Shown here piece after piece: positions 23,528 through 35,700 of a stretch of 64,000 nt of DNA (its first letter is position 1; every line of letters begins with the position of its first letter). Where the stretch lies: the NCBI GenBank assembly GCA_009760855.2, contig WPIO01000047.1:1979501-2043500 (forward strand), read 5' to 3'. The notes beneath the pieces were generated by a model. That model saw nothing but the letters and a program-made list of their open reading frames with translations. It searched no databases and was not told where the DNA came from. The position numbers and the translations under genes were made by a program. The stretch is from Cristatella mucedo. Taxonomy: Eukaryota > Bryozoa > Phylactolaemata > Cristatellidae.

Positions 23528-25322
23528 GGCCTTCTTTCGGTAGTCAGAAAGAAGTGCGTTCCCCCTTTCAAACCCTCGGCTATCAAACGCACAATCCGTA
23601 AGCTTATTGCAGCGATTAGCATTCGCCGTAGCAGCGCCTCACTCGCCGTGCTTCAGCATATTGTGAAAAGTCGACCGTCGGTCGTTACTAAGGTTACATT
23701 CAAATCCGTAGGCTCGGCGGCTGAAGTGCCGACTGCATGCAGGCCACGTAGTAGGTGTCCCGCAGCAATTGGACAGCCTCTTAAATTCCACCTGTTAAAT
23801 TCCAGCTCACTAAAAACGCAGGGGTTACGTATCCGTGATCAGGCAATTAATGAGAAGCTGTACTAGCAAAGCTAAATGTCTTTCTGCTTACCGAAACATG
23901 AATGACCTCCTAATCCGGTAGCTGTTTATCTGAGAACATCCCAACTCGCTTCTCATTCATTCAGTTCATCCAATCTGACAAGATGGGTGGCTTGGTTGCT
24001 ATGGCTGTTCCTGAGTCGTTTGGCGGCAAGACCTACGATATTTACATGAGCAGCCATTTGAATCAATTGATATCACGTTTCCATCAAAGACAAGCATCTC
24101 ACTGATGTGATCTACCGACCTACTTCTGCCTGTCTAGCTGTCTTAGATATCGAAGGTTTTTTGGGGTTCTTTAAAAAAATAGTTGTGTGTGACAGTCCTT
24201 TATGGATTGCAGGAGACTTTAAAACTCACGTTCGCAACCCTATTAACAGCCAGGTCCACTCATTTCTTGAGTTTATGGAGAAATTTGATTTAATCCAACA
24301 CGTTAATCATACCACTCACGTCGTTGGCCATGTCCTGAGTCAAGTTATCACCAGGATGTCAGCCCCACTGACCATGCTGTTTGCCTGCGGAATATCTCGG
24401 ATCGTTGCCCAGTCTTGTTTAATATTCCTGTTCCGTTGTACAGGCAAGGTCAAGCAGCTTTTTCAGAGACTCAACTTATAAAATATTGACCCGGATAAAG
24501 TTTTTAAAATCTCTCTGTGAGGCAGGTGTTCATGATCTGAACCCAGCTTCATAACATTGCTAAAATTAGGGCTTGTTTAGATAAGGATACCACGTCCAAG
24601 TTGGTCCATGCATTCGTGACATCTCGTCTCGACTTCTGCAACTCACTGCTTACTGGCCTACCAGCATGTGCGATCAGGCGATTGCAGCTGGTGCAAAACT
24701 CTGCAGCTAGGCTTGTCTGTCGTGAGCGTCGCAGTTGCCACATTACTCCACTTCTCGCCGACCTGCACTGGTTACCAGTCAAGCAACGGATTGACTTCAA
24801 GGTTTTGTCGCTCACTTTTAGGTCTCTTCATTCTATGGCTCCAGCCTATCTTTCAGAGATACTACCCCATCAGGCAAAGCATCGTACCACTCGCTTTTCG
24901 GAATCCAACAGTCTAGAAATACCTCGTACAAACCTTAAATCCTTTGGAGACCGTGCATTTTGCTCGTATGCTCCCACAGCCTGGAACTCCCTCCCGACCT
25001 GCATCAGAACATCCCCTGACCTGACCACATTTAAAAGAAACTTAAAAACATACCTATTTAGGACAGCATTTAGTGGGTCCTTGTGATTCGTCCTCGATGT
25101 GCTTATGCGTGCTGACACTGTTCATGCTGCCACTAACCACATTTGCATGCTGACCCAGTGCATGTAACCCCTAACCATGTTATTTATTTTGTTTGTTTTT
25201 CAAGCATGATTTTACTTACTATTCTATTGCGTATCACTTTGCAGCAAATGTAAAGCGCCTAGAAAGAGATTAAGTTCTCTGAGGGCGCTTTATCAAGTGC
25301 AATATTATTATTATTATTATTA
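23528..25322 (+). mobile_element. L2-A LINE with endonuclease and complete 3' end, RT deleted
   Basis: Most informative L2-A copy. Visible in order: SSLKTQGLRIRDQAINEKLY near 23800 (start of the endonuclease domain), LTET near 23890, the WIAGDFKTHVRN core near 24205, HFLEFMEKFDLIQHV near 24265, then loss of the whole RT. Coding resumes near 24560 with ACLDKDTTSKLVHAFVTSR and LDFCNSLLTGLPACAIRRL. It runs openly to the C-terminus LKTYLFRTAFSGSL ending at 25086. The 3' UTR ends in the double stem-loop and (ATT)n. The C-terminal 161-codon frame is still intact, so this copy is relatively young. The RT loss is an internal deletion between about 24500 and 24545. Confidence 0.85.
25252..25322 (+). 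other. L2-A 3' recognition stem-loop and (ATT)n
   Basis: AAAGCGCC (25252-25259) pairs with GGCGCTTT (25284-25291), and inside it AGAGA (25265-25269) pairs with TCTCT (25276-25280). ATT repeats follow from about 25303. L2-clade reverse transcriptases are known to recognise such 3' hairpins. The same block recurs in the SINEs and in at least eight other fragments here. Confidence 0.8.
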
Positions 25323-27645
25323 GAATGTACTGACAGACTCGACACCCTCAGTAATGTAGTACGAGTGCCTGTTGACGAGCATGGTCCCGTACATTCTGTC
25401 TGTATACAGAGTCCTTGAAATTAGGCATGGAGATTTCTTTCAGTTTACAAAAACTCTTCAAAAGATGCGCCAAGTTAATCGAAGGCTTTAATGTCACTTT
25501 AACAGGTCTGGGTCTGCTATTGATCTATTCAATTTCAAAGACTTTCTTCGAGTTTACACCCGGAAGCTTAGAAAATCTCGGGCTACTTGTTTCGCATTTG
25601 ATGGTGCTTCTTGTGCAGCGAATGTGAAGCGCCTAGAAAGAGATTGAGTTCTCTAAAGGAGCTATATCAAATTTATACTTATTATTTACTCAAAAATTGA
25701 ATTCATGCCAGTCAGACTGAAAACAGATACATAAGATTGCAAACAATTTTCTAGCCAATTCTGAAAGGGGTCTATCCCCAGACATTGATGGCTCGGCCGA
25801 CGAGTTTTAGCTTAAATAAATTGCACCCTTTCGTGCCTCCGGTCACTGACCACTCCGGCTAAGGCGACTATTGAGTCGCAACCTGTGACCTTTCTTAAGG
25901 GAATTTCCGAGATTTCTCCGTGCGATGTTGCTACCGTAATACAAACTCCAAAAAAAACTGCTCTTCTTAAAATCGTTAACCATCCGATCTGTTGTCTTAA
26001 CTGGCAGACAAGACTAGCCCAGCACTAACTGGTATTTTTAACGATTATTTGGAAAACGGGTTGTAATTGAATCCTTGAAATCAGCTACCGTCAGAATAAT
26101 ACTAACAAAATTGGATTCAAATTAGAGGAATTAGAAAATAATTATTGCGCGGTTTTTCTAATCTTCCTTTTAGTCAAAAAAACGTTGAAAAAAATGTCAC
26201 CAAACTGCTTATAGCACACATGTAAAAGTGTGAATTGTCGGACTAATTTTAGTCAGGATTCAAACAAAAAGACTCAATTGAAACTGATATCCGTACAGCC
26301 AATGACATCTTATGCAGCTTCGATGATGGGAATCCCTTTTCCCTAAGTCTCCTGCTAAATCTATCAGCTGGCTTCGACACTGTTGATCATAATATACTAC
26401 TTGGACGATTGAGAACAACGGTCGGTCAGGCGGAAGAGGCACTGGTGTAGTTGAAATCGTACTTGTCTGGTTATTTTCAATCCACGTCGTGTGAGAATCA
26501 ATTCTGATTCACCTCATCTCATCCATCAATTCACCCGCGGAGTCCCTCCAGGTTCTTTCCTCAGTCTGTTTCTACTCTTCATTTATACGGAGCCACCGGT
26601 AAAAGTGATTCGGACACACGGAAAAATGCAACCACTTTTCTGCTGACGATACTCGAAGTCATTCAAAACCCGTCAGAATCTGCTGCAGCGGCGACATATG
26701 AACTGAATTATTGCAATGTAGACATTCGATCCTTTGTGTCAGCAAATTTCCATATACTAAATAACGATAAAACAGAGTTGCCACTCATTGGAAACCCTAA
26801 GCGTTTCCTAAACTATTTGACTTAGGTGATACTGTGGCCCGACTTCGTGCGCTCGGAATTCAGGTGTGGCCTTTGAATGCTGCCTAAATTTTGAAAAGTT
26901 AATTAAGAAGACTGCCACGACAGCCAGCCATCACGTCCGATCGCTATCCAAGATTAGGAATTTCTCCCAAGGTGGCTTTCAAAAAATTTAAATAGCTGTC
27001 TTGTTCTGTATCGCCTAGATTGTTACATATCTATTTAGCTGCAGCGAGTAATGAATATGGCTGTAAGGCAAGTTTACAAGTCCCAGAGATTTGACCATGA
27101 ATCTCATTTCCTGAAAAAGCTTGGATGACTGCCGATTTATCAGCGGATACAGATTGAAGTTCCTAATCTGACTCCTAAATCCCGAAAACAGCTTGGCTCT
27201 TGTATGCCTACTTGGACTGCAGCACTAATTTCGGTCTCCTCGCATCCTCAGGTCTTCAATAAAAATTGGCTGTAAATTAGCTGTTTCATTCCTCCGCTTA
27301 AAGACGGAAACTTTTGCTCTGCAGGTCCTAGACTGTACAACTGACTTGCACAATTCGTATGCAACGACATCTACGCTCCTGCTACTGACTGTGCACATTA
27401 TTTCTAGCCATTCTGAGCTGCTACTTCTATGCTACTCACTAGCCCAGCGGCTTTACTGACTCAGCTATGCTTCTTACTTTCATTCGCCATGTGAGATGAA
27501 GTCTTTCGGCTACCGAATGCTTACCGAAAGCCTCCAAATGCTTTGATTCAAAGGCTTTGATTTTGCCGTGAAAAACTTTCCAGCGAAACACTTCATAGCC
27601 TTTGTGGCTTTATGGAGTTACAAGCGTACAGGGTATATGAATGAA
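25323..27645 (+). mobile_element. L2-B LINE, endonuclease linker to 3' end
   Basis: A long decayed copy. The linker (HAPVHSVC.QS near 25385, DLFNFKDFLRVY near 25520) matches the copy at 9090-9300. RT remnants: LLLNLSAGFDTVDHNILLGRL near 26350, GVPPGSF near 26545, FLLTILEV (a ruined ADD) near 26640, and ILNDNKTELPLIGNP near 26760. The 3' region 27375-27640 matches the copies at 7540-7780 and 617-830. A small L2-A tail is nested inside at 25612-25690. Confidence 0.7.
25612..25690 (+). mobile_element. Nested L2-A 3' tail (severely 5'-truncated copy)
   Basis: GTGAAGCGCCTAGAAAGAGA then TTGAGTTCTCT then a degenerate AGGAGCTATATCAA interrupts the L2-B coding stretch. It is less than 80 bases long, the kind of insertion left by aborted target-primed reverse transcription. 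Confidence 0.6.
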
Positions 27646-28500
27646 TATTTATCTCAGCGATTTGTAAGAAAATAACTATGAAGCTCTGCTTGTCTACTTT
27701 TGGACCGAAATTTATTATTTTAAATTCTTCTCGAACTAATCTCCATCATTCCCTTATTCTTTTTGTCACTAATTTGCAAACAAATTAATTCACTTTCACG
27801 TCTACCTACCAGAAATACTCCAACAGCATTTGCATCATACCACTTGGTATTTTTCTTAACAAGTTGGGCTCTACTACTGAAAAACCATTCTTCTGACTGC
27901 TGCTATTCACGTGTAACCTCTAAAAGACCTAAAAAGCCTAATAGACCACGCCTTCAAGGTTCAAGCTCTGAAATCTCAAAATTTTCTATCGACTGACATC
28001 CTTACACCCCCCCCCCGACGCAATTAATTTAAAACAAAGCTGCAGAAGCGCGTCCTGCTTAAAGCATTTTCTTTGCCTAGATATTGCAGGTACTGATGAG
28101 TGTTAACATTGTACATGCCATCATTACTCATTGGTATGCTTCATTCCAAGAAGATTAACATGCCAAAAATGCAACTGTTTCTACTAGAGTGCATTATAAA
28201 CTATTTTTTGATCATTATACCATAACTGTTATTATTGCTGTTTTTCTGGTTAACATGGAATCTCGCGAGTTGGAAATTATTATAGAAATATAATAATAAA
28301 AAACTTGCATCTTATCCTAAGGGAAATAAATCTTTTCTACGTACTTTTCAGAATTTGGAAAGGAAGCATATCAATTGGTAAGTGTTATTTTTTCGAATTT
28401 TGCTTGCTTAGAGCCAAAAATGAGGATTCAAGTGAGTGAATAAATTATATAAAGACAAAGTACACTGTAATATCTTTTTAGATGTCATGGATTAAGTTCA
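27646..28500. other. No gene recognised
   Basis: Includes a chance 77-codon frame (27763-27996) and a C10 homopolymer near 28010. Otherwise AT-rich without assignable content. Confidence 0.35.
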
Positions 28501-28598
28501 TATTGTGACATTAGTTGAATGTGAACTTCAGTCCAGAAATGATTTGAAATATTGTGACATTAGTTGAATGTGAACTTCAGTCCAGAAATGATTTGAAA
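28501..28598. repeat. Exact 49-base tandem duplication
   Basis: 28501-28549 and 28550-28598 read identically (TATTGTGACATTAG...GATTTGAAA). Perfect identity suggests a recent event or an assembly artefact. Confidence 0.95.
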
Positions 28599-28799
28599 CT
28601 GTTTATCGGCAGTGCTAAGTGAATTGAAAGACATCGGGTGGTACGATGTGCGGAGCTTGAACGAAATGTATTTCCCATATTAAACCTTTTCCAGGATAAT
28701 ATGGTAACCTAAAAGACAGCGACGAAACTTTTAAAGCAGTAGACTAATTGATAGAGAGCCAGAGCAGATCATGAGGATAATCGTGTAAGACTGTGGTCG

Positions 28800-29130
28800 A
28801 GACATTGGTGACAAGCAAGACTAGCTGCAGAGTTTGTGCACCAATAATAAGTCTCTTATTGCACTAGAGTTTGCCTGTGAGCACTGAGTCTCAAAAGTCT
28901 GTATACTTGACTTCCTTACTTGCCAGTGGAGCTGAAGTTGTCATCTAATGAAATTAATTGCTAAAAACGTACAACAGAAAGTGGGCAGTACGTACCTGAG
29001 ATATGATAGCTGAGCCAATATGCAGGTTAGGCTTTCCCAATCCTGATCAACGTTAAGTTTGAACGTAACTTCTGAGCTAGTCCTTTTTTCGTCAATTTGA
29101 GTAGCTTGCTATTATTCAAATGAAGATTTC
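28800..29130 (-). mobile_element. Old L2-A LINE fragment
   Basis: Minus-strand similarity to the CNSLL...QLVQNSAA block (AGCTGCAGAGTTTGTGCACCA near 28825) and to the segment before it (GAGCCAATATGCAG near 29010). Heavily diverged. Confidence 0.5.
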
Positions 29131-29689
29131 ACGATAATAACTGCAATGGAGTTGAGAGAGTTCGGGATTATGGTATTCAGGATTTGATAAAAGGACAGTT
29201 ACGTCTGTGACATCATGAAACGGAAAACCCAAGTGGTACTTTGCGATTACAAAGTCAAGAGCAATCAGAATGGATGACGGTCACACGAGAAGCCTTAAAG
29301 AAGGAACTACCTCTCATTTTGGTCCGATGCCTCTCTTCTTCACTATCTATCTATCTACTATCTTCCTACGACCAATGTCACTGCCGAACACGATCCTGAC
29401 TTTTGTACGCTGCTGACATCGGGCTGTAACGACCGTCCACCTTTCTCATGCCATGCTTCTCATTCGAATCAGTCAATTTCCTTGAAGCTAACATCCTCCA
29501 CTTTCCCAGTTCGACGGCCATTAACTTCCTGACGCTTAACGATATTCTAAGACTTGCCTAATAGTTTTGAGCACTCGAGTTGTCACCACCCCCCCCCCGA
29601 AAGTTGACAGACCTGACGCTCACGATTTTTTCTTCTCGCATTGTTCGAGCGACGACTGCCGGTGACCTTGACGCTCTTTTTTAAATGAC

Positions 29690-30225
29690 TTACCATTGGA
29701 TGAGTACCGCCTCTGCAGAGTCAAGTTGGTCTACTTGACAGCTAAAGGTCATCGCAAAGATTAGGGCCTGTTTATATAATTGTCCAACAATAAAACTTGC
29801 TCGCGCATTTGTGACACGGTGTCTAGAAGGACTCGGTTCTCCATATTCACCATAGTCCTTGCTGGCGTCCTTCGCCGTGTGCAACTGGTGCAACACTCGG
29901 CAGCTCGATCGTTCGTCTGTCATCAATGGCGCTGCTGCCGCAGTGCATCTCTTCTGGTCGAGCTTAACTGGCTTCCTATAAGGCGTTAAATCGACTTTAA
30001 AGGATCCTCATTCTGGCTAGCAGGTCACACAACCCGTTTTTACCAGCCTGCCTATTCCATCTCGGCGTTCCTCTGCTAAGCCCTCGCATCATGCACTTCT
30101 CAGCGTACACCCTTCCAAAAACCATGCCAAACCGAGCGAAGTCATTTGGCGATCGAGTAGTCAACTTGCATGCAGAACATGTCTAGGACACGTCTCCAAC
30201 CTTCGGTGAAACCTGAAACGGTCTC
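29690..30225 (+). mobile_element. Divergent L2 LINE, C-terminal region
   Basis: IAKIRACLYN near 29755, a damaged KLARAFVT near 29795, the equivalent of LVQHSAARS near 29885 and VELNWLPIRR near 29960 follow the order of the L2 C-terminal block, but the wording differs from L2-A, B and C. Probably another subfamily. A C10 run at about 29587 precedes it. Confidence 0.6.
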
Positions 30226-31237
30226 TTAATGTCTCATCTGAAGATATATCCGTTTCGGATAACCTCCCTTCGCCAAAATGAATGCGTCTTCTTTGTTCCT
30301 GAATGCGTTTCGTGCTTACCTATGCATGACTAGGTGCTTGCTACAAGCCAGATTTCCTACCAGCGGGTAGCCTTGAGTTTCTTCACGCGTTCTTCAGCAT
30401 GCTGGCTCGGGAATTAGGCTTTTTTTCTTTTTATTTACGCTAATCTCAACATTATAACGTATGTTTCACTGACATTGGTCAGGGATATTCTTTTAAAGTG
30501 AGTCATAAAGCACCTGTTTACAGTTCTCTGAGGGGATTTTACAAGCATTCTATGGCCATGTTAATGACTTACGGCTAATTGTTATAATTTTTTAAGTAGC
30601 AGGCCCCACAGAACACGGTAGTTATCACTATTAGGATAGTTTGACCTAACTCAAAATAAAGCCTACACATAGACAATAGGTATCGCAGCCACAATACATT
30701 TGTATCGTTTCATATCCTGAAAGCTAGAAAAGAAGGAGGGGGTTTAATCTCTACAGACGTCATACTAACTACAATAAACATCCACTACAGTGCCGCCTTG
30801 ACTAAAACCGAGCCCCCCACTTGCCGGGTTGAACGCTTGTACCTCAGCCATATGGGTACTGTGCATGCATTTCGCCAAAAAAGTTACGGCGAGAATCCAG
30901 CGGAAAAAAATCCTTTATTGCGTGCCCAAAAAAGGCGTGGTTTGTGACAGCCGATTGGGAATTTCAGCCGCAACATGACATTGGCTAATGAATCAGTCGA
31001 TCTTTACTTTACTTATAATTCAACGGCTTTAGTAATGATATAGTACTGGTTTAAGGCTAAATCGGCCCTAGCTCCCTCTATTTTTGTAAACAGCATCCTG
31101 TTAGCATCTTGAAAACAATTACGGACGGGACTCTACCGAATGCTTCCGGCATTACAATATGTGTTGTGCGCTTCCGTGTCGGCTTCCGTGCATTCGCTCA
31201 ATGCGCGGCGAGCGTCACTCACGTCAAGCTCGCTTTT
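30226..31237. other. No gene recognised
   Basis: No frame longer than 60 codons with supportable content and no repeat family recognised. Confidence 0.35.
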
Positions 31238-31375
31238 GCCGAGCTGGTTTGATCCCAGCGGTTAAGGTGCTCTCGCTCCGGGGACCAAGGTCTGGCCGAG
31301 GGCTCGAGCCTCCGAGCACATGTGAAGCTCCTGAATAGAGAGATTAGGTTCTCTTAGGGCGCTATTCAGAATGAA
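31238..31375 (+). mobile_element. tRNA-derived SINE
   Basis: Starts GCCGAGCTGGTTTGATCC. The B box is GGCTCGAGCCT. The tail GAATAGAGAGATTAGGTTCTC then TTAGGGCGCTATTC keeps the L2-like stem. A small insertion lies between the A and B boxes compared with the other copies. Confidence 0.8.
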
Positions 31376-32837
31376 TCATAACTTTTTATATCAACGGCTG
31401 AAGCTGCAGCAGCCGGCATGCCGGCTGCTCTCGTATCCGAAACCTTCCAACTTCCTGCTTGCCTAACCGCTGTTTTCTGGGTGTTTTGATGCCGTGATCA
31501 AGACATTCGAAGTCTGCACCGCACAGCTGAGCAGGACAAGCAATCTGGCCCAGCTGCAAAGCTGTACTTGTGGTTACTGCAAGACAACCTTACCCAAGTG
31601 TAACCTCCCAAGATTTACTACTTTTGGTGAGCTTTTTCGCACTTGGCACTACTCCTTCAGCCTGTGCAAAAGCACTTTAATCTCACCAACATAAAACAAC
31701 AATAGATAAATATGATTTCATAGCTTAATAATTGCTCATTTACCCGTGCACATATCTTATAACCAGCATCAAGAACCTCTTCAAAATCGCTCTCAAAATT
31801 GCTCCTGCAGACAAGATGTCTGCATCTGTCCAAGCTAATGGCCCGGAAGCAGACAGCAGCACAGGCGATGCATGTTGGCATTCGGCCGAGTGCAACAGGC
31901 TTCCATTCGTCACAATTACAGTGATAATAATAACAGCACTGACAATCCACCGAAAAGTAGGCGTTACAATCTGCATGGAAGCACACTTACCTGGTTCGTA
32001 TCCATGCGGTTACATAGAAAGAAGGTTAAATCGCAAAGTCATAGCCTATTGCCAATTGAGAACTTCGAACAATCTATCAGCTGCAAGATGTCTTGGTCGG
32101 ACGCATGCACACTTTCGGCCTGGTTCAGAGTGGTCTTGGTATTACGTGCCATATGTCACTGCCGCAGAAGGCACGAGCTTGACAGCCACTGTGTTTTGTA
32201 AATCGTTATTTTGCAGATAAAAAATCTTGCAAGCTGTAGTCACAGGAAACTAAGCACGCTGCTATGCTTCTAAACTGGTGAACAACAGTTTATTGCGAAA
32301 CAGACTATCCTAGTAGTGTATGGTGCATACGCTGCATTACACGGTTTGGATGCGACAGGTCGCCATGCAGAATTGACCGCTAAGACTGGCACTCTTCTGT
32401 GACTACCTATAAAAAAAATATAATCCCATAATCCCAGCTTATTCGCTACAATATTGTGACGTCAAAATACGTTTTATCACAGCTATAAAATTCACGATCA
32501 CGGTCTAACTGAATTCCATTCGTAACGTCATTTTGATCGTGCACTACTGCGGCAGCACACACAGTACTGAACTCCGTGGCCTCTCCCTCGGTGTCGCGAC
32601 CGGTGGGCTTCTTGTCAACCGCAACTCTAAGGCTAGCATAATTTTTTCTAGTCTCAAAGTCCGCGAAAGGTTTTGCAGATTAGGTCGCCCTATTATTATT
32701 ATTACTAACCAAGTGGACAAGCTCAGAGATTTCATACCTATTGGGTCACTCTCAATTTTAACAACATCGTGTCTGGGCGTAAAATGTCAGAGGGCAGACA
32801 ATACATTACCACGAAGTTTATACGTAGTAGTATTTTG
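31376..32837. other. Unassigned region with overlapping ORFs
   Basis: A 162-codon plus frame (31732-32220) and a 109-codon plus frame (31872-32201) overlap, and two minus frames cover the same DNA. A Cys cluster (CTCGYCKTTLPKC) occurs in a 66-codon frame at 31494-31694. None resembles a family that can be named, and four open frames over one stretch argue that they are mostly chance. Confidence 0.25.
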
Positions 32838-33225
32838 ATTATAATAATAATAATAATGCACTTGATAAAATGCCCTCAGATAACTCAACCTCTTTATACG
32901 TGCTTTAAATTTTCTGCAAAGGGAAACGCAATTGAATGGTGAGTAATATCATGCTTGATAAACAACATGAATAACATGGTTAGGGGTGACATGCACAGAG
33001 TCAGCATGCAAGTGTGGTTAGTGGCAGCATGCACAGTGTCAGCACGCACAAGCACATGAAGGACGAATCACAGGGACCCACTAAATGCTGTCCTAAATAG
33101 GTGTGTTTTAAGTTCTTTTTAAAGTGGTCAAGTCAGGGGATGTTCTGACGCAAGTTGGAAGTTCCAGGCTTTGGGAGCATACGAACTAAATGCACGGTCT
33201 CTAAAGGATTTGAGGTTTGCACGTT
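32838..33225 (-). mobile_element. L2-A LINE 3' end
   Basis: Starts with a (TAA)n tail and GCCCTCAGATAACTCAACCTC. It passes through the 3' UTR words GGTTAGGGGTGACATGCACA and GTGTCAGCACGCACAAGC, and ends in the coding block matching FGDRAF.SYAP. Severely 5'-truncated. Confidence 0.8.
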
Positions 33226-33520
33226 ATGTAAAATGGAACAAGGCCTCTGACCGTGCGAAGTTCTATATAGTTACCGTTACGGCATATAAAGTTGCATTGT
33301 ACGAAGAATAAAGTGGCATGGCATAACGCTGGATTAATATTAAATGCATCAATCCTTAATCTAGAGATAAAAGCATAGGGCTGTTTGCGTTTTAATATAA
33401 AATCTCATAGATCTTTTTTTGGACGGCGACAGAATCTGCAAAAGACCTGCTCTTTCCATAAAACAGAGTCTCAGAACCATCTTTTGAGGATCGATTTCCA
33501 TATTATGATATAATTAACAT

Positions 33521-33658
33521 AATTTATTTCTATAGCGCCCTAAGAGAACTGAATCTCTATTCTGGCGTTTCACATACGCCGCGGGGCTCGAGCTCATGAC
33601 CTCGGTGAGATCTTGGTCTGGGCGAGCACCTTAACCACTGGGCCAAACCAGCACGGTC
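33521..33658 (-). mobile_element. tRNA-derived SINE
   Basis: On the minus strand CCGTGCTGGTTTGGCCCAGTGG gives the A box and GAGCTCGAGCCCCGCGGC a mutated B box. The tail AATAGAGATTCAGTTCTCT then TAGGGCGCTATAGAAAT is well kept. Confidence 0.8.
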
Positions 33659-35577
33659 ATCCACAGCTTAGGCTTACGTTAGCTTGACCTCACTTTTTTG
33701 TCACCAACAATGCTTATTACAACCCTTTAAAATGCTACCAGGCAGAAACCGCCGCTGCTTCAGCGTTAGCTTTTGCAGCTACCCTAATCCGTTACAGACG
33801 ATTGGCCGCACATCCTTATCAGCTGCTGTTAGCGAGTAAATAAAATTGCTTTTAAGTGGGCTGACACATGCATTACACACAACGAGGCTTACATGGGAAC
33901 GCGAAGCTTGTTGCTAAGGTCCACTTAGAAGTCTGAACAGAACCATGGCAAATTGCAAAGAGGTGTGCGTACATTGCATATTCTTGTAACTCATCGCTTT
34001 AACATAGCACGCATGGGCTTTTGGCTTAATCACAGCGGCATTGGACTAAATCACGCACATACGTGGTCCTATTATGGTGCATTTCAGTAATCCTGTGGCT
34101 ATAGTAGCGTTGCCCAGAATAAGAATACTATCTAGTCCGGTATGTGTTGATTGGAATTCAAGCGCTAGCACAGTGACGCTCGACGTGCGAAGAGCAGCAT
34201 TCCACACTTCACAGAAACACACGGGCGCAAGCAACATAGGCAGCTAAATACCAGATCAATCACGTTCTGTGGGACATTGGCGATCATCAAAGTGTATCAC
34301 CTTAAACCCTTATAAATTAATAGCAGCGTTACTACTTGTCACTAATTCGCTGCAAATAAATGTGCCCGTCTAATTAGCAAATTCAGGCACCCACGTGGAC
34401 GCAAAATCGTAGAGGAATAAGTTACGATACAGGTGAAACTCACCGCAGACGAAAGCAGAACAAGCAGCAAATTTAAGCACGATTTTTGCCGAATGCACTT
34501 GACACACAACGGATACCTTGAAGGCAACGAACGACTGCAAAGATAGCGTAGGTGAAAGACAAGGGACCATTGTGCTCACTCACTGGTTGATTCACGTACA
34601 CCGCCTAACGGAAGAGACAGAACTGATATTTCCCAAAATAGAATACCGCATTTTCAGAATATATTTTGATACATGAACGTGTACGAACCGTCATAAAGGT
34701 AGTAAGAACTGTTGAGTCAGTCGTTCTCTTTTAAGATTCTCTGACTTCGTTACATAAGACGCCGATATACGATCGTAAGAGCTAGTCTGACATACCTTCT
34801 CGGTCTCATCAAGATGCGATAAACACAATCTTTATAAGATGATTACACTTAAACGGAGCCCTTTATTTTTCTTTCATCTACACAATGGATGCAATAAAGA
34901 GCCGTACATGTATACCGACATTCTCTTTTGATTTGCGATCAAATGCAGGTGGGTAGAGCGCCTGGCGTTTAAAGTTATGTAACTTTCCTGAAGCCTGCTG
35001 GGCGTTCGCCTCGCGCATAAATTAATGAGATACATTTTCAATTAGTTTACAATTTATAATAAGTTTCATCATTACAATGCAATCAATATAAAAATTCCAA
35101 GCACGGATGGGGCTTAGCCAGGGAGCACCAAAGTTCGCAACGAAAATTTAATTAACGTGACTCAAGCGACTACGAGAGTCGTTCTCTCGTAACTCTTCCC
35201 TCCTCCTATTACGACCTCTCACAAAAGAACAGTTTAGTTTTACGCGGTGCATTAAATGCAAACTACACCTGTCTTTCTTAAATTGCTTAACATCTGAGTA
35301 AATAGAAACTCTCCTATTCCTAAGTGCACATGCTCAGCAAGGCCACTTTCATAACCTCGTCCATAAAAGTTGTGATGTTCATAAGCTTTTGGTATTATAG
35401 AATAAGCTCACGACTTCAGATAAATAAATCTCTTTGGTGTACTCCACATAAGCGAAAATGGAGAAATGCTTAATCACTGAATGATTAAAACTTCTAAAAG
35501 AAAGTATATGGAGGACGATTTACCACAAACGAAGCGTCTGCTGCAATAAGTGGAATGAAGGAGCCCGGGAGTGACTT
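33659..35577. other. No gene recognised
   Basis: Only frames of 60-70 codons without motifs (for example minus 34046-34237 and 34370-34579). No repeat family is visible. Confidence 0.35.
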
Positions 35578-35700
35578 AATAAGAATAACAAAAACACACT
35601 TGATCAAGCGCCCTCAGAGAACTAAATCTCTTTCTAGGCGCTTTACATTTGATTCAGAGGAAAAACGATTGGATGGTAGCACTTAGTTCCCCTATAATAG
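35578..35700 (-). mobile_element. L2-A LINE 3' tail fragment
   Basis: Contains AAGCGCCCTCAGAGAACTAA then ATCTCTTTCTAGGCGCTTTAC, a near-perfect minus-strand L2-A stem-loop. It is followed by a short 3' UTR remnant that fades into unassigned sequence. Confidence 0.75.

Noticed and set aside
31732-32220. 162-codon plus-strand gene
   Set aside because: Overlapped by open frames in another plus frame and on the minus strand; no motif, splice context or recognised family.
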